Positions 9,604-18,756 of a stretch of DNA of 64,000 bases are shown here, in pieces. Source of the DNA: Acinetobacter calcoaceticus (lineage in GTDB: Bacteria > Pseudomonadota > Gammaproteobacteria > Pseudomonadales > Moraxellaceae); contig NZ_SLVJ01000018.1 of the NCBI RefSeq assembly GCF_004345325.1, positions 1 through 64,000 on the forward strand, given 5' to 3'. The notes under the pieces are model-generated. The model saw only the letters and a program-made list of their open reading frames with translations, was not told where the DNA came from and did not search any database. Positions within the stretch are counted from its first letter, which is position 1. The number at the start of each line of letters is the position of its first letter. The translations under genes and the position numbers were made by a program.

Positions 9604-10170
9604 ATGAAACCACATATTGAACTTATCATGGCCCTGCCAGATGAATCACAGGGCCTATTTGAGCAGGCAGGCATACAGGTGCATTACAGTGGGATTGGTA
9701 AGGTCAATGCGGCATTTAAAGCATTTGAAGTGATCCAAAAAACCGGTTGTAATGCGATCCTCAATTTGGGGAGCGCAGGTAGTTCAGTATTTGCTACCCA
9801 TGATCTCATTGAAGTCAGCAGCTTTGTGCAACGTGATATGGATGTTTCCCCACTTGGTTTCGCAGTCGGGACGACGCCTATGGATGATGAATATGCAGCT
9901 GCGATAGATTTAGAGCGCTATTTTCAGTCCTTAGCGCAGGGTATCTGTGGCACAGGGGATAGCTTTGAAACTGGCCCAGCCCGAGTGGCATGTGATCTGG
10001 TTGATATGGAAGGGTATGCGCTGGCCAAAGTCTGTAAGAAACTCGATGTCGCATTTTGGTCGGTGAAATATATTAGTGATGGGGCGAATCAAACTGCACA
10101 TTTAGATTGGCATGAGAACTTAGCCATAGGTGCGAAAAAATTATTGGCGTTATATCAGCGATATTTATGA
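9604..10170 (+). CDS. Purine nucleoside phosphorylase-fold protein, MTA/SAH nucleosidase-like
   Basis: The 188-residue protein belongs to the PNP/UDP phosphorylase superfamily. Visible landmarks are the N-terminal MALPDES segment (position of the substrate Glu), YSGIGKVNAA, the NLGSAGS glycine motif, VDMEGYAL with the ribose-binding Met-Glu pair, and the late ISDGAN segment with the catalytic Asp. This pattern fits 5'-methylthioadenosine/S-adenosylhomocysteine nucleosidase, but it is shorter than the usual 230 or so residues. The start at 9604 is supported by AGGCGG just upstream; an ATG ten codons earlier has no such site. Function is probable, specificity uncertain. Confidence 0.75.
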   Translation: MKPHIELIMALPDESQGLFEQAGIQVHYSGIGKVNAAFKAFEVIQKTGCNAILNLGSAGSSVFATHDLIEVSSFVQRDMDVSPLGFAVGTTPMDDEYAAAIDLERYFQSLAQGICGTGDSFETGPARVACDLVDMEGYALAKVCKKLDVAFWSVKYISDGANQTAHLDWHENLAIGAKKLLALYQRYL

Positions 10171-10200
10171 GTTGTTATAAGTTGTGTGTCATTAAAGCTT

Positions 10201-10237
10201 TTTGGCGACCATAGGAGTTCTATGGTCGTATGCCAAA
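10201..10237. repeat. Intergenic inverted repeat between convergent genes
   Basis: A 9-bp perfect stem (10206-10214 with 10220-10228) is extended by an outer TTTGGC/GCCAAA pairing with a short bulge on one side. It lies between the convergent nucleosidase-like and TetR genes. Neither strand shows a clear T run after the stem, so a terminator role is plausible but not shown. Confidence 0.5.
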
Positions 10238-10248
10238 ATCAATTGGAA

Positions 10249-10884
10249 TCATGATTCCGATAAATTTGGCTGCTCTCTTGGTAAGATGCCATATAGGATT
10301 AGATGTACGGTATGTTCGATACTGCGTTGATACATACTGCGGTTGCGTAAAGTTTTACCTGTGACCATCTCGATTTGGGTACTAAAATCGGCATAATTTT
10401 GCGTCAACCCCCAAATATTAATAATCAATAATTCAGGATCGATTTCTGCTGAAATCTTGCCTTGTTCTTGCCAACTTAAAATCACTTTTGCTTTGCGTTT
10501 AAATAACTTTTTTAAAGGCCCCTTTAAAATCGCTAATATATGTGGCGCACCTTGGATCACTTCTAAAGCATATAATTTTGACGCCTTAGGTTGATGGCGA
10601 GAAACATCAATTTTTTGGATCAGATATTCACTTAATGCTTCGGCCGGTTCGAGTTCAGCCTTAAGCACTTGCAGTGGCGCCAACCATTTTTGCATTACAG
10701 TGGTTAGCACTTCTACATAGAGGGCTTCTTTATTTTCGTAGTAATAGAAAATATTGGATTTATGCATTTCGGCAAGTTGTGCGATTTCATCTAAGCTAGC
10801 ACCGTTAAAACCATATTGGGAAAATACGTCAAGTGCTGCAGCGAGAAGTTGATGCCGTTTTTGTGTACTCTTTTTTTGTTCCAT
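10249..10884 (-). CDS. TetR family transcriptional regulator, RutR-like
   Basis: This 211-residue protein has an N-terminal TetR helix-turn-helix (roughly residues 10-55, with FSQYGFNGASLDEIAQLAEM and the IFYYYENKEALY motif) and a C-terminal ligand domain resembling YcdC/RutR (the RHQPKASKLYALEVIQGAP region). RutR controls pyrimidine degradation in E. coli, but no rut genes are adjacent, so the target is unknown. A weak TTACCA/TGGGTAA inverted repeat 16-33 bp upstream of its start could be an autoregulatory site; this is speculative. Confidence 0.8.
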   Translation of the reverse strand: MEQKKSTQKRHQLLAAALDVFSQYGFNGASLDEIAQLAEMHKSNIFYYYENKEALYVEVLTTVMQKWLAPLQVLKAELEPAEALSEYLIQKIDVSRHQPKASKLYALEVIQGAPHILAILKGPLKKLFKRKAKVILSWQEQGKISAEIDPELLIINIWGLTQNYADFSTQIEMVTGKTLRNRSMYQRSIEHTVHLILYGILPREQPNLSES

Positions 10885-11191
10885 CTCATATCAATACAGT
10901 TACCAAAGGGTGGGTAAATTGTACGGTAAAAAGCTAGATTTGTTGACATGAGAAAAGCTTATTTTATGAATATTACGATGATTTATTGTGAAGTAAAATT
11001 AACTAAACTTGTGTTTCAATCAGGTGTTTTGTTTATACTTTAATCGTTTGCGGCTAAATAGTTTTAAATTCAACCAATTTTACAATGAATAGTGTCATTG
11101 AACATTTGCCATGTTTAGTTAATTTACACAATCTTGATCTTTGTTAAATATTTAAGATCAATAACTTATTTAAAATTATTGACCTCAGACC
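10885..11191. other. Intergenic region, tetR promoter and end of ssu operon
   Basis: This AT-rich 307-bp gap holds the promoter of the TetR gene and the region after ssuB. Two weak A/T stem-loops, TGATCTT/AAGATCA and TCAATAA/TTATTGA, lie just beyond the ssuB stop and may act as a transcript end, though no strong T run follows. No RNA gene or small reading frame is convincing. Confidence 0.4.
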
Positions 11192-11989
11192 TTAAGTGGC
11201 AAGCACTGCAGCCAGTACCTTTTGTTCTATTTCTGTAAAAACAGCATCTTTTTTTCGCGGTCTAGACAGTTCAACTTTGAACTGTTGTGCAATTTTCCCT
11301 TGATCCAATAAGATAATTCGATCAGCCAATTGCACTGCTTCATTAACATCATGGGTGACGAGGATGGCGGTAAAACCTTGATCACGCCAAAGTTGTTCAA
11401 TTAAGCTCTGCATTTCTAAGCGGGTTAAAGCATCTAATGCACCCAATGGTTCATCAAGAAGTAAAATTTTAGGCGTATGTGATAGAGCACGTGCCAAGGC
11501 TGTGCGTTGACGTTGTCCTCCTGAGAGTTGAGCGGGCCAATATTTAGATTTGCTACTCAATCCAACTTGATCGAGCAGGTTGTGAGCTTTGGGGTGATAC
11601 CGCTTTTCTAAACCTAACTGGATATTTTCGATAATTGTTTTCCATGGCAATAAACGAGGATCCTGAAACATCACCCTGATATCTGTAGTAATAATCCCTT
11701 CTCGAAAATTTTGTGCAGATTTAAATTTAATTTCCCCGTAGCTAGGTTTCTCTAAATCTGCAATTAAACGTAATAAAGTACTCTTTCCGCACCCACTACG
11801 CCCAACAATGGCAACAAACTCACCCGCCTGGATATGTAAATCAAGATCATGTAAGACCTGTACATCACCATAAAACTTATGTAATTGTTCGATTTGAATT
11901 TCGACACCAATGACCGGCTGAGGATTGACCTCAGCTAATGGTACAGTGTCGAAATCATTGACATAGTTTTGAATACTTAAATCAGTCAT
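11192..11989 (-). CDS. ssuB: Aliphatic sulfonate ABC transporter, ATP-binding subunit
   Basis: The 265-residue ATPase powers sulfonate import. It shows Walker [10 protein letters not shown], the Q loop [10 protein letters not shown] typical of the nitrate/sulfonate/taurine subfamily, the signature LSGGQRQR, Walker [13 protein letters not shown] and the H loop VTHDVNEA. I place the start at 11989: GAGGTG lies six bases upstream of this ATG and overlaps the ssuC stop codon, whereas the upstream GTG has no site. It is the last gene of ssuADCB. Confidence 0.93.
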   Translation of the reverse strand: MTDLSIQNYVNDFDTVPLAEVNPQPVIGVEIQIEQLHKFYGDVQVLHDLDLHIQAGEFVAIVGRSGCGKSTLLRLIADLEKPSYGEIKFKSAQNFREGIITTDIRVMFQDPRLLPWKTIIENIQLGLEKRYHPKAHNLLDQVGLSSKSKYWPAQLSGGQRQRTALARALSHTPKILLLDEPLGALDALTRLEMQSLIEQLWRDQGFTAILVTHDVNEAVQLADRIILLDQGKIAQQFKVELSRPRKKDAVFTEIEQKVLAAVLAT

Positions 11990-12002
11990 TTTGAACACCT
12001 CA

Positions 12003-12815
12003 TCAATGTTGATAGCCTGAATGCCAACGTAATAAATATTTTTCTAAAGCCACTGCAATTATATCGGCGAGTTTACCCAGTAATGCATAGAGTAATATGC
12101 CGACCAAAACGATATCTGTTTGTAAAAATTCTCGTGCATTCATGGTCATATAACCGATACCAGATTGAGCAGAGATGGTTTCAGCCACAATGAGCAATAC
12201 CCAGACCAAACCTAAAGCAAAGCGTAGCCCCACTAAGATCGACGGTAGTGCACCAGGCAGGATAATGTTTTTGTACAATTGCCAGCGATTGAGGCCATAA
12301 CTCTTACCCATTTCGATCAATTGTGGATCTACTGAGCGTATCCCATGGTAGGTATTGATATACATGGGGAAAAACACCCCAGTCGCCACTAAAAATAATT
12401 TTGCAGTTTCATCGATGCCAAACCATAAAATCACCAATGGAATCAAAGCCAATGCTGGAATATTACGGATCATTTGTAAGGTGGTATCAAGCAGGGTAGA
12501 GGCGATTTTTGAGGAACCGTTGAGTAAACCAAAGAGCAGCCCTAAGCCACCACCAATGAACAGCCCGAGCAATGCTCGGCCAGCACTGACCTTGACGTGT
12601 TGCCATAAATCACCACTGAGCAGTAATTGCCAAAAGGCAGCAACCACTGCTGTTGGGGCGGGCAGTATGCGACTCTGTAACAGACCCGTGACGGCAACCA
12701 ACTGCCAAAGGCCAAGCAATAAAATAGGCACTAACCATGGCAGTAAGCTTCGAGTCAGGTGTTTGGTTCCACGTGAAAACATTTTGGTTTGGGGCGGAAC
12801 GAAGGACTTGGTCAT
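12003..12815 (-). CDS. ssuC: Aliphatic sulfonate ABC transporter, permease subunit
   Basis: The roughly 270-residue membrane protein has about six hydrophobic segments and the BPD_transp_1 EAA loop (the [20 protein letters not shown] region) that docks on the SsuB ATPase. The ATG at 12815 follows an AGGAG by five bases; the upstream GTG lies directly against that site and is unlikely to be used. The AGGAG overlaps the ssuD stop, indicating coupled translation within ssuADCB. The family also includes taurine and nitrate permeases; the ssuD neighbour decides the call. Confidence 0.93.
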   Translation of the reverse strand: MTKSFVPPQTKMFSRGTKHLTRSLLPWLVPILLLGLWQLVAVTGLLQSRILPAPTAVVAAFWQLLLSGDLWQHVKVSAGRALLGLFIGGGLGLLFGLLNGSSKIASTLLDTTLQMIRNIPALALIPLVILWFGIDETAKLFLVATGVFFPMYINTYHGIRSVDPQLIEMGKSYGLNRWQLYKNIILPGALPSILVGLRFALGLVWVLLIVAETISAQSGIGYMTMNAREFLQTDIVLVGILLYALLGKLADIIAVALEKYLLRWHSGYQH

Positions 12816-12823
12816 GGTCACTC

Positions 12824-13987
12824 CTAGGCACCAACGCGGGTTTTGGTCTCATCGGCGCTATAGTTGTTCGCGACGATTTCACCAAAAGGACCGGTTAAAT
12901 TGGGTTGAGCTAACTTTTTCTGGATGGCTAATGGCAAAAGTGGAAAGACCAATTCTGCAAAACGGATAGATTCTTCCAAATGCGGATAACCAGAGAAAAT
13001 AAAGGTATCGATGCCTAAGTCAGCGTATTCCTGTATACGTGCCGCCACTGTTGCAGGATCACCCACCAACGCTGTACCTGCGCCGCCACGAACCAGACCG
13101 ACACCTGCCCAGAGGTTGGGGGAGACTTCGAGTTTGCTACGATCACCTTGGTGCAAGTCCGACATGCGGCGTTGGCCGACTGAGTCCATTTGCTTAAATT
13201 TCTTTTGTGCAGCAGCGATGGTGGCATCATCCACGTATTGAATCAGCGCTTCAGCAGCTTGCCATGCTTGCTCATTGGTCTCTCGAACAATGACATGTAA
13301 TCGAATACCGTAGTTAAGGCTGCGTCCTTTGGCTGCGGCTTTGGCTCTGACATTGTCAATTTTTTCTTTTACTGCTGCAGGGGGTTCACCCCAAGTTAGA
13401 TAAGTATCAACCTGATTGGTTGCCAGTTCTACAGCATCATCTGAAGAACCACCAAACCATAATGGCGGGTAAGGTTGTTGTAGCGGTGGATAGAGTAACT
13501 TTGCATCATCGACCTTTAATCGTTCACCGTGGAAAGTAAAGGCTCCACCAGTATGGGAGCGGGTTAATATCTCGCGCCAGATATGCACATATTCTGCAGC
13601 AGTTTTATAGCGAGTAGCATGATCTTCGTAGACACCATCCCCTTGCAGTTCTTGCTCATCACCACCCGTGACCAGATTGAGCAGCACACGACCGTTGGAG
13701 AGTCGGTCAAAGGTTGCAGACATCCGTGCTGCAAGTGCTGGTGTGGTCACGCCAGGTCTTAAGGCGACTAAGAATTTAAGATTTTTGGTGGCATCAATCA
13801 AGCTGGCTGCTGTGATCCATGGATCTTCACAAGAGCGTCCAGTGGGAATTAACACCCCTTCATAACCCAAGTTGTCTACTGCAACAGCAATCTGCTTCAT
13901 ATAGGCAAGATCAACTTGTCGAGCGCCTTTACTGGTTCCTAAATAGCGACTATCGCCGTGGGTGGGAATAAACCAGAAAATTTTCAT
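12824..13987 (-). CDS. ssuD: FMNH2-dependent alkanesulfonate monooxygenase
   Basis: This 387-residue luciferase-like flavoenzyme splits alkanesulfonates into aldehyde and sulfite, freeing sulfur for cysteine synthesis. The start [18 protein letters not shown], the [24 protein letters not shown] segment and the [10 protein letters not shown] motif near the C-terminus are close to E. coli SsuD, and the length matches. It needs reduced FMN from a partner reductase; no ssuE is found next to it, so the reductase must be encoded elsewhere. It lies between ssuA and ssuC. Confidence 0.95.
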   Translation of the reverse strand: MKIFWFIPTHGDSRYLGTSKGARQVDLAYMKQIAVAVDNLGYEGVLIPTGRSCEDPWITAASLIDATKNLKFLVALRPGVTTPALAARMSATFDRLSNGRVLLNLVTGGDEQELQGDGVYEDHATRYKTAAEYVHIWREILTRSHTGGAFTFHGERLKVDDAKLLYPPLQQPYPPLWFGGSSDDAVELATNQVDTYLTWGEPPAAVKEKIDNVRAKAAAKGRSLNYGIRLHVIVRETNEQAWQAAEALIQYVDDATIAAAQKKFKQMDSVGQRRMSDLHQGDRSKLEVSPNLWAGVGLVRGGAGTALVGDPATVAARIQEYADLGIDTFIFSGYPHLEESIRFAELVFPLLPLAIQKKLAQPNLTGPFGEIVANNYSADETKTRVGA

Positions 13988-14031
13988 TGTTTCATCCTTA
14001 GAAAGTGATTTGTCTGCCTTGCCGATCCTGA

Positions 14032-14997
14032 TTATGGGAGGGGTAAGATGGCAGCTTGGATATTGATTTTTTTTGGAATCAGCTGTTGTTGAAAAAAAGC
14101 ATCTGCGACAAGCTGTTGTTCTTTGGCGACAGCGGGAGAAATTGCTTGTACGCCAAAGCCCATACGTGACACCGAGGTTTTCAGGATCTCTAATGAAAGC
14201 CCGGTCGGTTTTTCGAGTAGTTGTGCAGCATCACTCTGATTGCTGGCGACCCATTGAGTCGTGTTGTTAAGCTCAGTGACTAAGGCTTTGAGCAGTTCGG
14301 GATGTTGCTCAGCAAACTTTCGATCTGCCAAGTAAAATTGATGATTGCTGACCAAATCTTTACCTGTGGCGATCACTCTTGCACCAAGTTGTTGCTCTGC
14401 AGCAGCAAAGAAGGGATCCCAGATGACCCATGCATCCACAGCACCTTTTTCAAATGCAGCACGTGCATCAGCAGGCGGCAGATAAACCACGTTGATGTCA
14501 TCCAAATTAAGTTTGTTGGCTTGCAACAGTTTGAGTAATAAATAATGGACATTAGAGCCTTTATTCAAGGCCACGCGTTTGCCCTTTAAGTCTGCTATGG
14601 ATTGAATCGCAGAATCTTTGGGTACGATCAGTGCCTCAGCCAAGGGTGCTGCAGGTTGATTGGCCACATAGACCAGATTTGGACTGGCTGCTTGGGCAAA
14701 GATCGGGGGGGCTTCGCCTGCCTCACCAAAGACGACGCTGCCAACGGTTAAACCTTCAAGCAGTTGTGGACCTGCGGGGAATTCGACCCACTTGATCGCT
14801 ACGCCTTGGGCCTGCAAGGTTTTATCGAGTTCACCACGCGCCTTAAGGATCGGAAGTAAACCATATTTTTGGTAACCGATATTCAGCGTGGTCTTGGGGT
14901 CTGATTTTGGCGTACATGCGCTGAGTAGCATGACCACCATGAGTCCCATACTAAAGATCATGAATTTAGACAGATGGGAAAATGGGGGGCGTTTCAT
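14032..14997 (-). CDS. ssuA: Sulfonate-binding protein of the Ssu transporter, lipoprotein form
   Basis: The approximately 321-residue substrate-binding protein shows the NMT1/SsuA pattern: [20 protein letters not shown] at the first strand, the [15 protein letters not shown] segment and [15 protein letters not shown] later on. Unlike E. coli SsuA, whose signal peptide yields a free periplasmic protein, this one ends its leader in LLSAC, a clear lipobox, so it is probably tethered to the membrane. I start at 14997 (MKRPPF); an upstream methionine six codons earlier adds only a charged stretch. It is the first gene of ssuADCB. Confidence 0.9.
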   Translation of the reverse strand: MKRPPFSHLSKFMIFSMGLMVVMLLSACTPKSDPKTTLNIGYQKYGLLPILKARGELDKTLQAQGVAIKWVEFPAGPQLLEGLTVGSVVFGEAGEAPPIFAQAASPNLVYVANQPAAPLAEALIVPKDSAIQSIADLKGKRVALNKGSNVHYLLLKLLQANKLNLDDINVVYLPPADARAAFEKGAVDAWVIWDPFFAAAEQQLGARVIATGKDLVSNHQFYLADRKFAEQHPELLKALVTELNNTTQWVASNQSDAAQLLEKPTGLSLEILKTSVSRMGFGVQAISPAVAKEQQLVADAFFQQQLIPKKINIQAAILPLP

Positions 14998-15314
14998 ACT
15001 CAGCCTCAGTCGCATAGGGATTGAGTTGCTAAGCTAATCGGCTTTTGATTTCAAAAAAAATAAAAAATTAGCCTTTGTTATTCTTAAATTAAGATAAAAC
15101 AATATCTGCTGAACTTATGTATGAAATGGATTTTAAATATTGATATTGGTTGATATTTTAAAACTTAAATCTTTGAATCTTGAATTTTTATTTTAGGTTT
15201 AATTTGATAGGCATGAAATGCAATCAGGCGCTTTCATTTAAAAACGCCGTGATTTAGCGAGTCCAATATATCCTTAGTAGAAATTGAGCAATTAGGCGGT
15301 AAGATACCGCCGCT
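14998..15314. other. Intergenic region upstream of ssuA
   Basis: This AT-rich gap of about 317 bp must contain the ssuADCB promoter and lies beyond the argA stop. A TTAAGAATAAC stretch on the minus strand, about 80 bp before ssuA, is reminiscent of CysB-type half sites, but this is too weak to claim. A 6-bp GGCGGT/ACCGCC stem sits just after argA with no T run. Confidence 0.35.
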
Positions 15315-16670
15315 TCAAGCAATGGGTTTTTTAAACACCATTGAATTACGTTGGAAGTTATACAGCGCTTGGCGCGCTTCAGGTAACTCATCTACATTGG
15401 TTTGATGAAAGCCATGCTCAATAAACCAGTGTGCGGTGCGAGTGGTCAGCACAAACAACTGTTGTATGCCTTGTTGGCGGGCTTTGTTTTCCAAAAAATT
15501 CAAGATTTGGCTACCACGATTGGATTTACGATAACTCGGATGTACAGCTACGCAGGCGATTTCAGCTGAAACCATTTGATCGGAGGCATTGGGGAAGGGA
15601 TACAAGGCTGCACAGGCCAAAATCATGCCATCACGCTCGATAACCGCAAATTGTTCAATTTCATTTTCTAAGCGTTCACGTGAACGATAGACCAATATGC
15701 CTTGTTCTTCGAGTGGGCGTAATAAATTAATCAAGCCTCCGACATCATGAATATTAGCCATACGAACATCTTCATAATGCGCATCAGTGATCATGGTGCC
15801 GATGCCATCACGGGTAAACAGCTCTTCAATCAAGGCACCATCATAGGCATAGGAAATCAGATGTACCCGATGCACGCCTTTGAGTGATGCTGCTTTGGCA
15901 GTATGTAAATACAGGGCGATTTCTGGGTTGGAATCTTTATATTTTGCAATATGTTGGTCAAGTTGCAGTGGGGAAATCTCACGAAGTAAGTTGCCAAACT
16001 CATCGAGCAAGCCTTGTTGATTACCCAAGAAGATCAACTTATCTGCAGCTAAATCGATAGCGGCTTTAGTGGCGACTTCTTCAGCCAAGAGATTAAATAC
16101 CTCACCTGTGGTCGAGTAACCTGTTGGGCCGAGCAAGACAATATTGTGATTGTCCAAATGTTTATGAATGGCTTCTACATCCAGCGTTCGAACTTCGCCT
16201 GTGAGCTGAAAATCAATGCCATCATGAATGCCATAGGGTTTAGCTGTAATAAAGTTGCCAGAGACGACATCGATACGCGCACCAAACATCGGTGAGTTGG
16301 CCAAACCCATGGACAGTAGCGCTTCAATTTCTAAACGGATGGAACCCACCGCATTCATGACGCAACTGAGTGATTCGCGAGTGGTGATTCTGCGTTGTAA
16401 ATGAAATGGGGTCTGTAGCTGTTTTTCTTCTAAGTTACGATTGATTTGCGGGCGAGCGCCGTGGACCAAGATCAGGCGTATGCCGAGCGAATGTAATAGC
16501 GCAATATCATGAATAATATGTTGAAAATTTTGGTGTTGTACCGCTTCACCACCAAACATCAGGACAAAGGTTTTGTGGCGATGCGTATTGATATAGGGAG
16601 CAGAGTGACGAAACCAATGTACATATTGCTGTGTAGTATGGTGTTTTGCTTCTAAAGAATCCGATTGCAT
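15315..16670 (-). CDS. argA: Amino-acid N-acetyltransferase (N-acetylglutamate synthase)
   Basis: The 451-residue cytoplasmic enzyme makes N-acetyl-L-glutamate, the first step of arginine synthesis. An amino-acid-kinase-like domain occupies about residues 25-290 (VLMFGGEAVQ, LILVHGARPQIN, LLGPTGYSTTGEVFNL), followed by a GNAT acetyltransferase domain (IACVAVHPSYRKSNRGSQIL with the acetyl-CoA loop, then LTTRTAHWFIEHGF). The two-domain architecture and size match classical ArgA. In this family the kinase-like domain carries the arginine feedback site. The gene appears monocistronic. Confidence 0.96.
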   Translation of the reverse strand: MQSDSLEAKHHTTQQYVHWFRHSAPYINTHRHKTFVLMFGGEAVQHQNFQHIIHDIALLHSLGIRLILVHGARPQINRNLEEKQLQTPFHLQRRITTRESLSCVMNAVGSIRLEIEALLSMGLANSPMFGARIDVVSGNFITAKPYGIHDGIDFQLTGEVRTLDVEAIHKHLDNHNIVLLGPTGYSTTGEVFNLLAEEVATKAAIDLAADKLIFLGNQQGLLDEFGNLLREISPLQLDQHIAKYKDSNPEIALYLHTAKAASLKGVHRVHLISYAYDGALIEELFTRDGIGTMITDAHYEDVRMANIHDVGGLINLLRPLEEQGILVYRSRERLENEIEQFAVIERDGMILACAALYPFPNASDQMVSAEIACVAVHPSYRKSNRGSQILNFLENKARQQGIQQLFVLTTRTAHWFIEHGFHQTNVDELPEARQALYNFQRNSMVFKKPIA

Positions 16671-16744
16671 GCCGACTCGACGCTAAGACTGTGGTGATTG
16701 GGTGATTCTAAACAAAAAAATGCTCAAGTCATACCCACAATTGC

Positions 16745-16768
16745 AAAAGCCCAAACTGAGTTTGGGCC
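16745..16768 (-). terminator. Terminator after the first RcnB-like gene
   Basis: A perfect 8-bp GCCCAAAC/GTTTGGGC stem with a 3-base loop is followed on the minus strand by a short T run, 26 bases past the stop of the gene at 16794. Confidence 0.6.
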
Positions 16769-16793
16769 GTTGGGTCTAAGTTAAACTTTGAAT

Positions 16794-17129
16794 TTAGCCA
16801 ATCACACGCAGGATTTTATGGTTTTGAGTGTTGACCAAAACATAGTCACCATTGACTTTGTACCATTGTTGATTGCGACCCGGTTGAGGGAGTTGTTTAT
16901 ACTGTCGATAGTCGACACGATAGCGCGAGCTATGATATTGACTTGGAAATGATTGACCGCTACGCCATTGAGCATGGTGACTCGCTACAGGCTTGGTGTA
17001 ATGTGCTGAACTTTGATTATGGTGGTCTTGGCGTTGTTGTTGACCATGTTGTGTATTGGGTGAGGCGATTGCAGATGTTGCCATTAACGTGGTGATCGAA
17101 AATGCCACTGCCGTGATGATCTTATGCAT
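16794..17129 (-). CDS. RcnB family periplasmic protein (copy 1)
   Basis: This 111-residue protein has a signal peptide (cut near AIASP), a Gln/His-rich linker, and the RcnB domain with the YRVDYRQYKQLPQPGRNQQWYKVNGDYVLVN core. RcnB in E. coli is a small periplasmic protein affecting nickel/cobalt homeostasis; many Acinetobacter homologues have no assigned role, and no rcnA efflux gene is adjacent. The His-rich linker could bind metal, which is inference. It lies next to a paralogue at 17272. Confidence 0.75.
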   Translation of the reverse strand: MHKIITAVAFSITTLMATSAIASPNTQHGQQQRQDHHNQSSAHYTKPVASHHAQWRSGQSFPSQYHSSRYRVDYRQYKQLPQPGRNQQWYKVNGDYVLVNTQNHKILRVIG

Positions 17130-17271
17130 ATGCTGAACTCCATTTGAACCGTTTTTATTGACCAGATCAAATTAACCAAGCATTGGAGAGAAAGCGTGAA
17201 GTTCAGTTTTTACAAGTGTGAAATTAATGGATGTATCATGGAGCCTCACCTTGTAACCAAGGCTTGAGCGC

Positions 17272-17613
17272 TTATTGGCCGCGAATTTGAATAATATTAT
17301 TATTGTCTGCATCGACCAAGATAAAGTCATTATTGATTTTATACCACTGTTGGTTACGGCCCGGCTTTGATAGGTTGTAGTCACGGTATTCGACTTTATA
17401 ACCATCGCCTCGATAATGTTGTGGCATCACATAGCCCGCTTGCCATTTGTGTTGTTGCAAACGGCGTACCCCACGTTCTTCACGTTCACGACGTTTTTCT
17501 TCTACGCCATTCTCATCAGAAGATGCATTTTGATATGAGGGACGTGCCTGTACATACTGACTTGAAATCATGAGATTCAAGGCAATTGTACAAATCGCTA
17601 TCAACTTATTCAC
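17272..17613 (-). CDS. RcnB family periplasmic protein (copy 2)
   Basis: This 113-residue paralogue of the neighbouring gene has a signal peptide ending near VQARP, an Arg/Glu-rich linker in place of the Gln/His-rich one, and the same C-terminal core (PGRNQQWYKINNDFILVDADN). The shared core and tandem position point to duplication followed by linker divergence. The two genes are about 140 bp apart, so they may be separately transcribed. Its function is unknown beyond the family name. Confidence 0.75.
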   Translation of the reverse strand: MNKLIAICTIALNLMISSQYVQARPSYQNASSDENGVEEKRREREERGVRRLQQHKWQAGYVMPQHYRGDGYKVEYRDYNLSKPGRNQQWYKINNDFILVDADNNNIIQIRGQ

Positions 17614-17935
17614 GGCTCATCCCCTTTTAATTTACATGGTTTTTCACGGTTATAATGTACTGTGGAAATGCAGAGAAACTGTGAAGGTCAATCTGGAAAA
17701 TAATTAAAATTGCAAGATGTCATGGTCAGATATTTTAGCGCAGCTTCAAAAAAACTGAAAGCCGACACAATTGATATTTTACAAAGAGTTACGCTGTATT
17801 GCATGATTTCATTATAAATCTTATTAATTCAAGTTGTTGATTTTATAAACTTTGATCTATATGGTCTGCGCGAACTGCAAATTTACAAAAAAACCGATCA
17901 AAGCACTGGGCATATCACTTTGATCGGGTTTGTTT
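17614..17935. other. Intergenic region between RcnB copy 2 and yciK
   Basis: The 322-bp gap is AT-rich. It holds the promoter region of RcnB copy 2 and, at its right end, the yciK terminator listed separately. No small gene is convincing. Confidence 0.5.
17887..17927 (-). terminator. Terminator of the ubiG-mupP-yciK operon
   Basis: A 10-bp CCGATCAAAG/CTTTGATCGG stem (17894-17903 with 17918-17927) is followed on the minus strand by seven T residues, nine bases past the yciK stop. The other side is also T-rich, so it may work in both directions. Confidence 0.85.
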
Positions 17936-18682
17936 TTAAGCTTGAGCGTCAATACTGGCGCCATTTAAACTCAGACTATCTTCACCCATTAGATACAAAT
18001 AGGCAGGCATAATCAGTTCTGGTGTGGCTAAGGTCTTTGGATCTTCTTGAGGGTAGGCTTGGGCACGCATTGCAGTACGTGTCGCACCTGGGTTGATACA
18101 ATTGAAGCGAATGTTGGGATATTCATTTTCAGTGGCGAACAAAGTACTGACGGCTTCGATGGCAATTTTCGCGACGGAGTAGGCTCCCCATTTGGCACGT
18201 GCTTCGCGACCTACGCCGGAACTGGTGAAAACCACAGAGGCTTGTTCTGATTTTTGTAATAACGGCATTAGTGCCTGAGTCAGTACAAAAGGGGCGCGTA
18301 GATTAACCGCAAGGACATCATCCCACACATCAACTGGATAATTGGCCAGTTCAGTGCGTTCACCCAAGATGCCTGCATTGTGCAAGATCCCATCTAAGCG
18401 ACCAAATTGTTTTTCTAAAGTGGCCAAGAGCACTTCATAATCATGTGGAGAGGCGGTGGACAGTTGTAATGGCAGTATGGCGGGTTGAGGTGCACCAAGC
18501 CCTTCAATTTCGTCATAGATGACTTCGAGTTTGTTCAAGGTTCGTCCGTGTAACACCACTGTTGCGCCATGCAGTGCATAACTCAGTGCTGCAGCGCGCC
18601 CAATACCATCACCTGCGCCTGTGATTAGAATGATTTTGTCTTTGAGTAAGTCTGGGCGAGGTTGATATTCTGAAAAATTCAT
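17936..18682 (-). CDS. yciK: YciK-type short-chain dehydrogenase/reductase
   Basis: The 248-residue cytoplasmic oxidoreductase has the Rossmann motif TGAGDGIGRA near residue 20, the NAG motif HNAGIL, a catalytic Ser in FTSSGVG and the YSVAK active-site pair. It matches the YciK subgroup, whose substrate is not established. It is the third gene of the ubiG-mupP-yciK group, an order shared with Pseudomonas. Confidence 0.9.
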   Translation of the reverse strand: MNFSEYQPRPDLLKDKIILITGAGDGIGRAAALSYALHGATVVLHGRTLNKLEVIYDEIEGLGAPQPAILPLQLSTASPHDYEVLLATLEKQFGRLDGILHNAGILGERTELANYPVDVWDDVLAVNLRAPFVLTQALMPLLQKSEQASVVFTSSGVGREARAKWGAYSVAKIAIEAVSTLFATENEYPNIRFNCINPGATRTAMRAQAYPQEDPKTLATPELIMPAYLYLMGEDSLSLNGASIDAQA

Positions 18683-18756
18683 GTAAACGCTCCACTTCTA
18701 TAATATTGTTTATTGAGATTATTAACTATTCTGTCGATTCGATTTGACTCAGTGCT

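Noticed and set aside
10900..10917. TTACCA/TGGGTAA inverted repeat near the TetR gene start
   Set aside because: The arms are short and imperfect, with no second copy seen; it is too weak to list as an operator.
12355..12969. A 204-residue open frame on the plus strand across ssuC and ssuD
   Set aside because: It is antisense to two well-supported genes, has no recognisable domain, and a composition typical of a shadow frame.
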